From assembly GCA_022451835.1 (NCBI GenBank), contig JAKUNX010000106.1:1-5454 (forward strand): DNA of 5,454 nucleotides. The letters are read 5' to 3'. Positions within the stretch are counted from its first letter, which is position 1. Every line of letters starts with the position of its first letter. The position numbers were made by a program, and so were the translations under genes. This stretch comes from Candidatus Poseidoniaceae archaeon (GTDB lineage Archaea; Thermoplasmatota; Poseidoniia; Poseidoniales; Poseidoniaceae). Below the pieces are notes generated by a model. The model made no database searches. It worked only from the letters and a program-made list of their open reading frames with translations, and had not been told where the DNA came from. This document shows, one piece after another, positions 1 through 5,454 of this stretch.

Positions 1-1664
1 GCGGTGACTGCTGCCAGTTCTTCAGCAGCATCTCCTCGGGCGTCTAAACAGAGTTTTAGACCCAACAATCCCCACATGTTATCCTTCCACAACTTAATGT
101 CTGCACGGTAAACTTCCTCTGCTTCCTCAATGTGACCTTGTTCAAATAATAGCGCACCAAGAATGTGTCTAACTGGCTGCATTTGACCCCATGGTTCATT
201 GTAAGCAAGGTTCAGCGACAAATCTACACCTCTGCGTAGTTCATCAAATGCTGCTGTGAAATCAGCAGGTTCACCATTTGCTTTGGCTAAGTATTGCCTT
301 CTGTATTCAATTTCAGCCTCTAAAATTGCCGCATTAACATTTAGGATAGAAGGTCCTTCAGCAGGATCTTGATACATCAAATTGTTGTGCATAACTCTTC
401 CTGCAAGAGCAGGGTTTTGTAGCGCTTCTTTGAACAATACTTGCTCTGCTTCTGCTTCAGGAACCATTCCTTTAGATGCATAAGCCACACCACGTGCATA
501 GTGTTGAGTAGCGATAGTTGCTGGGAACGCATCTTTGTCAGAATGCATTGGTTCAGCAAGAATCTCATCCCACTTGCCGAATCTAATCATAACGTGCCAA
601 GTCATGGTGACATATGATTCTAGGAATATTGCACCCATTGGGATTATTCCAGCAAGCATGAAATTTACACCGTGATTTTCATCTCCAGCAGGCAGGGTTG
701 CAGCGGCTTTTCGTGCATATTTCAAAGCAGTCTCATATTGACCTTCAAACATAGCACACCAGACAATAAAATGGTGATTATGCATTCGATAAAATTTGTA
801 GAATTGGGATTCATTACCAGTAAGTTCAACATATCTGTCATCGGCTTCAACTGCTGCGATATTACACTCTACTGCCTCTTTCCATTGTCCGACCCATGCA
901 TCAATGTGTGAAGGCATGTGGACTAAGTGGCCCAAACCTGGCATTGCTGTACGTAGTACATCAGCAGCCGGGAGTGCCCTTTCAGGGAAAGGAGATAATT
1001 CAAGAGCGTGGCAATAAAGATGGCAAAGTGCAATATGATGCTTGGCTTCTTCATCATTTTCGAAAGCATCTTCCATGATTTTCACTAGCAGTAACGTATT
1101 GTCATCTGCGGGAGTTATTTCTCCAGTGGTGGTATTTTTATCCCACAACTGCCAGGCTTTTAGGTTCATCAGACCCTCTACGTAGATTGCAGTTACATCT
1201 AAATCGCCACTGTACTTTTCATACAATGGCGCCATTGCTTCAGCAAATGCTACATTCAATTCTGGACTGTTTCCCATATTGAGTACAGTCGGGTCTGCTG
1301 CATCTCTAGCCTCAGCTGAGTGGCGAGTAGATAATGCTCTGATTAGATCTTGTTCTAATTCTGTACATCCATCCATTACAGATATTGCTTGCTGAATTGA
1401 ATCATGACCAGAACCTAATCCTGGAGCCCAGTTGTAGTTTGATGAAACACAGTAGGAAATACCCCACCAAGCCATTGCACAATCAGGTTCTAGTTCAGTA
1501 CACTTTGAGAAACATGCAATTGCTTGTTCATGGTTGTAGTTAAGCATATGGCCCCATGCTTCAGCAAACATTTTTCGAGTTTCATCAGTTTTACAAGTTA
1601 TTTTTTGTGCAAAGGCATAATTCGACGGGTTTCCATAGTCATAATCGGTAGGTGCAAGGGACAT
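1..1664 (-). CDS. Tetratricopeptide-repeat (TPR) protein, 3' end beyond the left edge
   Basis: This frame is open from the ATG at 1662-1664 to the left edge, giving 554 residues with no stop. An in-frame TAA at 1668-1670 lies only one codon upstream of the ATG, which fixes the start. There is no signal peptide or membrane segment, so it is probably cytoplasmic. TPR-like helix pairs are visible at about residues 29-73 (ending near LEPDCAMAWW), 261-275, 300-322, 384-412 and 497-541 (LGALLFEQGHIEEAEEVYR). The middle holds histidine-rich blocks: CHLYCHA (214-220), GHLVHMPSHI (245-254) and MHNHHF (294-299). From memory, a widespread family of uncharacterised bacterial TPR proteins of about 550-600 residues has a similar HMPSHI-type core, so probably only a short C-terminus is missing. 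Eleven cysteines are visible. TPR folds usually bind proteins, but the histidines hint at a metal or catalytic site. No specific function can be assigned. It is divergent from tspO. Confidence 0.85.
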   Translation of the reverse strand, partial: MSLAPTDYDYGNPSNYAFAQKITCKTDETRKMFAEAWGHMLNYNHEQAIACFSKCTELEPDCAMAWWGISYCVSSNYNWAPGLGSGHDSIQQAISVMDGCTELEQDLIRALSTRHSAEARDAADPTVLNMGNSPELNVAFAEAMAPLYEKYSGDLDVTAIYVEGLMNLKAWQLWDKNTTTGEITPADDNTLLLVKIMEDAFENDEEAKHHIALCHLYCHALELSPFPERALPAADVLRTAMPGLGHLVHMPSHIDAWVGQWKEAVECNIAAVEADDRYVELTGNESQFYKFYRMHNHHFIVWCAMFEGQYETALKYARKAAATLPAGDENHGVNFMLAGIIPMGAIFLESYVTMTWHVMIRFGKWDEILAEPMHSDKDAFPATIATQHYARGVAYASKGMVPEAEAEQVLFKEALQNPALAGRVMHNNLMYQDPAEGPSILNVNAAILEAEIEYRRQYLAKANGEPADFTAAFDELRRGVDLSLNLAYNEPWGQMQPVRHILGALLFEQGHIEEAEEVYRADIKLWKDNMWGLLGLKLCLDARGDAAEELAAVT

Positions 1665-1794
1665 AATTTAGCCAAAAATCCTAGTTACTTAAGTTAAGCG
1701 TCTATATTATCAATTCAACATTATTAGCATGTCTAAGAGTAATTTATAGCAACAATTGTTTTTCTATTGAGTGCTTCTGCGGTAGAATGATAAC
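1665..1794. promoter_or_regulatory. Divergent promoter region between the TPR gene and tspO
   Basis: These 130 AT-rich bases separate two divergent starts and must hold both promoters. For tspO, a TTTATA at 1743-1748 lies about 50 bases before the ATG, which would leave a leader of about 20 bases if it is an archaeal TATA box. For the TPR gene, the minus strand reads GATAATATAG at about 1703-1712, some 40 bases before its ATG. These could be TATA boxes or, less convincingly, bacterial -10 elements without a matching -35. Neither start has a well-placed Shine-Dalgarno sequence. Two palindromes lie inside, ACTTAAGT at 1687-1694 and AACAATTGTT at 1751-1760. The assignment rests on position and composition only. 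Confidence 0.4.
1751..1760. repeat. Perfect 10-base palindrome in the divergent intergenic region
   Basis: AACAATTGTT reads the same on both strands, and the symmetry stops at its ends. It lies just downstream of the TTTATA proposed for tspO and upstream of the likely TPR-gene promoter. That is a sensible place for a dimeric regulator site, but a palindrome of this size in AT-rich DNA can arise by chance. Confidence 0.3.
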
Positions 1795-2175
1795 ATGACT
1801 TTTGATTCAGATTATGAGCCATGGTTTCAGCCTCCTGGATGGGTTATTGGCCCAATTTGGTTAGTTCTCTATACCATGTTAGCAATCAGTTTTATGATGG
1901 TGCTATCGAAAAAAGAAGAAATTTCCAAAAGTAACTTTATTATCATATTATTCATTATTCAAATAATTACAAACTTGATGTGGCCAGGTGTATTTAATTC
2001 CGCACAATATTTCACATCCTTCTTGATGATTATCTTGATGGTAGTATTCACTGCAATATACGCTTATGTGATTTTCGAGCCAGCAAAAAATGCTTCGATC
2101 TTAGTTTGGCCATACATCATATGGGTAAGTTTTGCTGGAATAATCAATTTCGCTTACTACCTAAATGCGAGATGA
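1795..2175 (+). CDS. tspO: TspO/MBR-family (tryptophan-rich sensory) membrane protein, lacking helix 1
   Basis: This 126-residue, strongly hydrophobic protein matches the TspO/MBR (translocator / peripheral benzodiazepine receptor) family. Family hallmarks are seen in order: WFQPPGWVIGPIW at 10-22 (compare the usual W-x-PP-x-WVF-x-x-x-W), TNLMWPGVF at 59-67, and the C-terminal WPYIIWVSFAGIINFAYYLN at 105-124. Predicted membrane helices are at about 18-37, 46-66, 72-94 and 100-123. Typical members have about 150-160 residues and five helices. Here helix 1 is missing, and an in-frame TAG at 1783-1785 rules out a longer start. Family members bind tetrapyrroles such as protoporphyrin IX and sterol-like ligands, and have been linked to porphyrin handling and oxidative or light stress; whether this short form keeps the pocket is unknown. 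It is divergent from the TPR gene and convergent with the helicase gene. Family call is firm, function is inferred. Confidence 0.85.
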   Translation: MTFDSDYEPWFQPPGWVIGPIWLVLYTMLAISFMMVLSKKEEISKSNFIIILFIIQIITNLMWPGVFNSAQYFTSFLMIILMVVFTAIYAYVIFEPAKNASILVWPYIIWVSFAGIINFAYYLNAR

Positions 2176-2196
2176 CTTACATTACCCAAAGTCGTC
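2171..2196 (+). terminator. Possible stem-loop at the end of tspO (convergent gap)
   Basis: GATGACTT (2171-2178) can pair with AAGTCGTC (2189-2196) through eight pairs, one of them G-U, around a 10-base loop. The left arm contains the tspO stop codon TGA. No T-run follows directly, so it is not a classical intrinsic terminator; the downstream plus strand is only moderately T-rich. On the opposite strand the wobble becomes an A-C mismatch, so the structure favours tspO mRNA. It may help to end or protect that transcript against the convergent helicase transcript. Confidence 0.3.
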
Positions 2197-2211
2197 ATAT
2201 CTGAGTAATAA

Positions 2212-3636
2212 TCATCTCTTGTTACGGCGTTTGTTAGAGTTATTATTGCCTCTTCTCTTTCTTCTAAAATTATTATTATTAGTGTTCTGTTCAGGTTTAT
2301 TGCCGCGATTTGGTCGTTGATGAGTATTACGTGGTTTCTTCTTGTTGTACCTTCGGTTAGAATTTTCTTGTCGTTTAGGTCTACTATTTCTATTGGAATT
2401 ATTTGAACGCTGATTTGGACGATTACGTCTTCCATAATGTCCTCGGTTTGAGTCATTACGATTTCTACTACCAAAACTACGTCGACGACTAGCACCGATG
2501 AATTCTACTTCGAACTCTGGCAAATCTGCAAAATTAGGTGGATTAAATTCAACATTTATGCCTACTTCACGCTGGATTTTATTGACGGTTTTTCTCTGTG
2601 GTTTTTGAATCAATGAAATTACAATTCCAGTCGAACCACCACGAGCAGTTCTACCACTTCTGTGCTTGTATGCCTTACCGTTTTCTGGTGGATCGTAATG
2701 AATAACACAGTTTACTCCTTCAACATCAATACCACGTGCTGCAACATCGGTTGCGATAAGAGCCATACATTCGCCGTTTTGGAATCTAGACATCGCTCTA
2801 TCACGCTGCTTCTGTGAAAGTCCACCATGCAAGGTTTGGGCGGCTAAACCATCATGGGTCAAATCATCTCCAACTCTATCTGTGCCAGCTCTTGTTCGGC
2901 AAAACACAATTGTTCTTCCACATTTTCTAATTACTTCTGAACAAATTGTTGATTTCTTTGAATTGGGCATCAGCCAGAAGTAATGAGTCATACTGTCCAT
3001 TGAAACCTCTTTAGGGCCTACTTCAATGGTAACCGGATTGTTTTGATAATCTCTCACTAAATCAGCAACTTCATCATCCAAAGTTGCACTGAACAAAATT
3101 GTTTGACGATCTCTTCTACACTCATCAAGAATTTGACAAACTGGTTTGATAAAACCCATGTCCGCCATTCTATCGGCTTCATCAAGAACCACAATATCAA
3201 CATCTTCTAGTGAAATAGAACCTCGATCAATTAAATCAAGTAATCTTCCCGGGCAGGCAACTAAAATATCAACTCCTCGGTCTAATGCCTTAAACTGCTT
3301 ATTGTAAGATACTCCTCCATAAACGGCATAGGTATACAAGTTATGTTCTCTAGAAAGTGGGTCTAAAACTTGGAAAATTTGCTCTGCAAGTTCTCTTGTA
3401 GGGGTTAGAATTAGTGAAGTAGGAAATCCTGGCTCAGCCGGTTTAGTTCGCTCAATTAGTGGCAAACCAAATGCCAATGTTTTACCCGACCCTGTCGGTG
3501 CTCGGCAACATAGATCATTTCCTAACATTCCATCTGGAATTGATTCGGTTTGTACTTCAAAGGGTTTGTCAATTCCTTGAGCAGCAAGTGCCTCTACAAG
3601 CACTCTAGAAACTCCAAGATCTGAGAAAGACACCAT
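2212..3636 (-). CDS. DEAD-box ATP-dependent RNA helicase with Asn/Arg-rich tail
   Basis: This is an ATP-dependent RNA-unwinding enzyme of helicase superfamily 2, 474 residues from the ATG at 3634-3636. A TTG three codons upstream (3643-3645) is possible, but the ATG gives the usual N-terminus for the family. The full motif set is present: Q-motif with Q29, motif I APTGSGKT (46-53), Ia PTRELA (79-84), CPGR (128-131, usually TPGR), II DEAD (152-155), III SAT (183-185), IV IVFCRT (243-248), V ATDVAARGID (295-304) and VI HRSGRTAR (325-332). Both RecA-like domains are therefore complete and should be active. Residues from about 388 to the end form a disordered, basic tail made mostly of Asn, Arg and Lys, probably an RNA-binding extension. 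Its general layout is like RhlE-type helicases used in mRNA decay, ribosome assembly or cold adaptation, but no subfamily can be named safely. It lies 94 bases downstream of the thiolase gene on the same strand and converges on tspO. Confidence 0.95.
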   Translation of the reverse strand: MVSFSDLGVSRVLVEALAAQGIDKPFEVQTESIPDGMLGNDLCCRAPTGSGKTLAFGLPLIERTKPAEPGFPTSLILTPTRELAEQIFQVLDPLSREHNLYTYAVYGGVSYNKQFKALDRGVDILVACPGRLLDLIDRGSISLEDVDIVVLDEADRMADMGFIKPVCQILDECRRDRQTILFSATLDDEVADLVRDYQNNPVTIEVGPKEVSMDSMTHYFWLMPNSKKSTICSEVIRKCGRTIVFCRTRAGTDRVGDDLTHDGLAAQTLHGGLSQKQRDRAMSRFQNGECMALIATDVAARGIDVEGVNCVIHYDPPENGKAYKHRSGRTARGGSTGIVISLIQKPQRKTVNKIQREVGINVEFNPPNFADLPEFEVEFIGASRRRSFGSRNRNDSNRGHYGRRNRPNQRSNNSNRNSRPKRQENSNRRYNKKKPRNTHQRPNRGNKPEQNTNNNNFRRKRRGNNNSNKRRNKR

Positions 3637-3730
3637 ATCGAACAAACAATGCCGCCTTACTGCCCTATTTGATACCCACAGTAGAGAATAGAGATATTAT
3701 GGCTACCTGTATGGTTAGAATTTCGCGCCG
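3637..3730 (-). promoter_or_regulatory. Gap between thiolase and helicase genes, possible helicase promoter
   Basis: These 94 bases separate two genes on the same strand. On the minus strand an AT-rich CATAATATC occurs at about 3693-3701, some 55-65 bases before the helicase ATG, and could be a TATA-type or -10-type element. There is no ribosome binding site at normal spacing before the helicase ATG; the purine run AAGG lies too far upstream. The gap is long enough for a separate promoter, although read-through from the thiolase gene is also possible. Confidence 0.25.
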
Positions 3731-3745
3731 TCACTGGATTCTAAC
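3714..3745. repeat. 8-base inverted repeat straddling the thiolase stop codon
   Basis: GTTAGAAT (3714-3721) and ATTCTAAC (3738-3745) are exact reverse complements with a 16-base spacer that contains the thiolase stop codon (3731-3733). In thiolase mRNA this would form an 8-pair, AT-rich stem with a GC-rich loop around the stop. No T-run follows on the minus strand, so a classical terminator is unlikely. It could be a transcript-end structure, an operator for the helicase gene, or chance. Confidence 0.35.
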
Positions 3746-4930
3746 AAGCATTGCAACTGCATTGCCACCACCTAGACATAATGTTACAATGCCAGACTTT
3801 GATTCTGTTCTGCGCATGATACCTAGCAAAGTGATTAGACACCTAGTACCACTACTTCCAAGCGGATGACCGATTGAAATTGCACCACCGTTTAGATTTA
3901 ATCTATCATGTGGAATGTCTAATTCTTTTGCTATAGCACATGATGCCGAAGCAAACGCTTCATTGTGTTCGTAAATATCGACATCTAATACATCGAGTGA
4001 ATTGCGCTCAAGTAAAGTCTTGATTGCTGGAATTGGCGCACTCATTACTCTGTGAGGCTCAACACCACTAGTGCAATAATCGTCGATATAAGCAATTATA
4101 TCCCATCCATTCTCAACGGCATTTGATTCGCTGGTGATTAATACTGCACTAGCACCATCATTTAGAGTGCTAGCATTGCCTGCTGTGACTTGTCCTTGAT
4201 TGTTAAAAACAGGGCGTAGATTTGCCAATGTTTGAAGATTAGAATTTGGTTTAATTCCTTCATCCTTATTGAACTGAACATCATCTCCCTTTCTTTGAGG
4301 AACATTCACAGTGAAGGTTTCCCAATCAAACCAACCTTGATGCCATGCTTCCGCGGCTCTTTGATGACTTCGAATAGCAAACTCATCAGAATCAATTCTA
4401 CTAATTCCAGATTCTTCCGCTATAGTTTCACCTGTATTGCCCATGTGAATATCATTGTATACATCCCACAAGCCATCATGGATCATCGAATCAATTAGTT
4501 TTGAATCACCCATCTTCTTGCCTTTTCTATGGCCTATCAATAATTGTGGCGCATTAGACATACTTTCCATTCCACCTGCAATTATTACCTTTGATTTACC
4601 AGCACTGATACTATTTGCTGCCATCATTGCAGCCTTCAATGAACTACCACATACCTTGTTGATTGTAGTGGCTGCTGTGGAGACAGGCAGCCCAGCTCCT
4701 AATGCAACTTGTCTAGCAGGATTTTGTCCACAACCTGCTTGAAGAACTTGTCCGAATAGAATCTCATCAACTATTCCACTTGCAGCATCGATCCCGACTC
4801 TATTGCAAAGTTCCTTAACAGCCGCAACACCGAGTTCTACCGCTGTCATTGAGGATAATGTACCCATGAAACTACCAATTGGAGTCCTTGCTACACCACA
4901 TATCACGACTCTCGGTTGGCTCATAACCAT
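3731..4930 (-). CDS. Acetyl-CoA C-acetyltransferase (thiolase II family)
   Basis: This cytoplasmic enzyme condenses two acetyl-CoA to acetoacetyl-CoA, or runs the reverse thiolytic step. The 399 residues match the usual family length of about 390-400. All active-site elements are visible: the acyl-accepting C94 in NKVCGSSLKAA, the NEAF motif at 323-326, H355 in GGAISIGHPLGSSG, and C385 in TLCLGGGNAVAM. They correspond to C89, N316, H348 and C378 of the Zoogloea enzyme. The N-terminal ARTPIGSFMG and the central MGNTGETIAEESGISR are also typical. The ATG at 4928-4930 is taken as start. A second ATG two codons in (4922-4924) is equally plausible, and an in-frame TAA at 4955-4957 excludes much longer forms. 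It is of the AtoB/PhaA/biosynthetic-thiolase type. No partner gene of the mevalonate, beta-oxidation or polyhydroxybutyrate pathways is in the window, so its pathway is open. It is divergent from rph. Confidence 0.95.
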   Translation of the reverse strand: MVMSQPRVVICGVARTPIGSFMGTLSSMTAVELGVAAVKELCNRVGIDAASGIVDEILFGQVLQAGCGQNPARQVALGAGLPVSTAATTINKVCGSSLKAAMMAANSISAGKSKVIIAGGMESMSNAPQLLIGHRKGKKMGDSKLIDSMIHDGLWDVYNDIHMGNTGETIAEESGISRIDSDEFAIRSHQRAAEAWHQGWFDWETFTVNVPQRKGDDVQFNKDEGIKPNSNLQTLANLRPVFNNQGQVTAGNASTLNDGASAVLITSESNAVENGWDIIAYIDDYCTSGVEPHRVMSAPIPAIKTLLERNSLDVLDVDIYEHNEAFASASCAIAKELDIPHDRLNLNGGAISIGHPLGSSGTRCLITLLGIMRRTESKSGIVTLCLGGGNAVAMLVRIQ

Positions 4931-5018
4931 CCCAGCGAGAACCTTAATTTCAATTTACTCATTCCACTTTAGTCGCTTTCTTGAGAAGATTTGATGAAAG
5001 AAGAGTCATGGGCGAAGC
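4931..5018. promoter_or_regulatory. Divergent promoter region between thiolase gene and rph
   Basis: These 88 bases separate divergent starts. On the minus strand, an AT-rich stretch reading GTAAATTGAAATTAAGG (about 4943-4959) lies 13-29 bases before the thiolase ATG and would suit a TATA element with a very short leader. On the plus strand nothing stands out as a clear promoter for rph. The purine run GAAAGAAGAG at 4996-5005 is the closest thing to a ribosome binding site, but it sits 13 or more bases from the ATG, farther than usual. Confidence 0.35.
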
Positions 5019-5027
5019 ATGGCGAAG
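5007..5027 (+). repeat. Near-perfect tandem repeat duplicating the rph start context
   Basis: CATGGGCGAAG (5007-5017) is followed at once by CATGGCGAAG (5018-5027). The two units differ only by one G. Each contains an ATG. The second ATG (5019) opens the RNase PH frame. The first (5008) opens a 20-codon reading frame in another phase, ending at TGA 5068-5070 inside rph. Confidence 0.5.
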
Positions 5028-5454
5028 TTCAAGACCGAGTTTGAGACTACCAGAACAGCTGACCAAATGAGACATGTTGAAGTAGAGATAGATTTCACTT
5101 CAAATGCCTTGGCATCCATCCTTTATCGACAAGGTGACACCGTAGTTTTAGCGTGTTGTACCAAAGAAGCAAGACTTCCTGGATGGTTCCCAAGAGATTC
5201 TACCAAGGGTTGGGTTCATGCTGAATATTCACTTTTACCAGGTTCAACAGATTCAAGATTTAGAAGAGAGCGACGCGGTGCTAAAGGCAGAACACAAGAG
5301 ATTGAGCGCTTAGTTGCTAGATCTCTACGTGCTGCCGTTGATTTGGAACAATTAGGGCCAATTGCATTAAACGTAGATTGTGATATTCTAAATGCCGATG
5401 GTGGAACCAGATGTGCATCGATAACAGCAGCAAATTTAGCTCTTAGATTGGCTG
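5019..5454 (+). CDS. rph: Ribonuclease PH (bacterial type), 3' part beyond the right edge
   Basis: RNase PH is a phosphate-dependent 3'-to-5' exoribonuclease that trims tRNA 3' ends and helps degrade structured RNA, normally as a ring-shaped hexamer. The visible 145 residues match the N-terminal half of the family: GWVHAEYSLLPGST (64-77), GRTQEIERLVARSLRA (90-105) and VDCDILNADGGTRCASIT (119-136). The phosphate-site residues are kept: R91 (E. coli R86) and G129-T130-R131 (E. coli G124-T125-R126). The pattern is that of bacterial RNase PH and differs from archaeal exosome Rrp41 as I recall it. The first 60 residues are divergent: the usual N-terminal R-x-DGR and GSVL motifs are absent or altered, and VLACCTKEARLPGWF replaces the normal VLCTASVEE-type stretch. 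An in-frame TGA at 4995-4997 and no other start codon before it fix the start at 5019. Full proteins have about 240 residues, so roughly 95 are missing here. It is divergent from the thiolase gene. Confidence 0.92.
   Translation, partial: MAKFKTEFETTRTADQMRHVEVEIDFTSNALASILYRQGDTVVLACCTKEARLPGWFPRDSTKGWVHAEYSLLPGSTDSRFRRERRGAKGRTQEIERLVARSLRAAVDLEQLGPIALNVDCDILNADGGTRCASITAANLALRLA

Noticed and set aside
1006..1025. CHLYCH in the TPR protein as a haem c binding site
   Set aside because: Spacing is C-x3-CH, not CxxCH, and there is no signal peptide for export, which cytochrome c maturation needs.
377..1078. Short open frames on both strands inside the TPR gene
   Set aside because: The TPR frame is continuous over 554 codons and explains the region; the short frames show no family features.
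1665..1794. A frameshifted or upstream segment coding for the missing TspO helix 1
   Set aside because: All three plus-strand frames upstream of 1795 contain stops and no hydrophobic stretch of helix length.
2157..2495. 112-codon minus-strand open frame overlapping the helicase tail
   Set aside because: It lies in another frame of the repetitive Asn/Arg-coding end of the helicase gene, overlaps the tspO end, and its Ile/Val/Thr-rich translation looks like a shifted reading of those codons.
3643..3645. TTG as the helicase start codon
   Set aside because: An ATG three codons downstream gives the family-typical N-terminus, and there is no ribosome binding site that favours the TTG.
3669..4994. 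Several plus-strand open frames of 63-95 codons opposite the thiolase gene
   Set aside because: The thiolase reading on the minus strand is complete with all catalytic motifs; the plus-strand frames have no recognisable domains.
1..5454. CRISPR array, tRNA or rRNA genes, insertion sequences, toxin-antitoxin or defence genes
   Set aside because: No spaced direct repeats, cloverleaf, rRNA-like segment, transposase or defence-type protein was seen; coding density by ordinary genes leaves little room for them.

Overview
The window is a compact, gene-dense piece of a prokaryotic chromosome with a GC content of about 40% by eye. It carries five protein genes separated by gaps of 36 to 130 bases. 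I see no rRNA, tRNA, CRISPR array, transposase or other sign of a mobile element. None of the five starts has a convincing Shine-Dalgarno sequence at normal spacing. Several starts sit close behind AT-rich, TATA-like stretches, which fits short-leader or leaderless transcription. The low GC, short gaps and protein set suggest a streamlined marine planktonic organism. A Marine Group II (Poseidoniales) euryarchaeon or a low-GC marine bacterium would both fit, and the window alone does not settle which. The RNase PH is of the bacterial type and the thiolase is bacterial-like, so even the domain is left open.

Layout from left to right: (1) On the minus strand, a TPR-type protein of at least 554 residues begins at 1664 and runs off the left edge. 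(2) A 130-base divergent gap holds promoters for both flanking genes and a perfect 10-base palindrome. (3) On the plus strand, 1795-2175 encodes a short TspO/MBR (tryptophan-rich sensory protein) homologue that lacks the first membrane helix. (4) A 36-base convergent gap has an imperfect hairpin overlapping the tspO stop. (5) On the minus strand, 2212-3636 encodes a DEAD-box RNA helicase with a basic, asparagine/arginine-rich tail. (6) A 94-base gap separates it from (7) an acetyl-CoA C-acetyltransferase on the minus strand (3731-4930). An 8-base inverted repeat straddles the thiolase stop. (8) An 88-base divergent gap leads to (9) the 5' part of a ribonuclease PH gene on the plus strand from 5019, which runs off the right edge.

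The genes do not form an obvious pathway. The helicase and RNase PH both act on RNA but are on opposite strands with the thiolase between them. Helicase and thiolase point the same way and could be co-transcribed, although 94 bases between them leaves room for a separate helicase promoter. I found no convincing new multi-gene system. The points most worth a second look are the histidine-rich core of the TPR protein, the TspO homologue without helix 1, the divergent RNase PH N-terminus with a near-duplicated start codon, and the inverted repeat around the thiolase stop.
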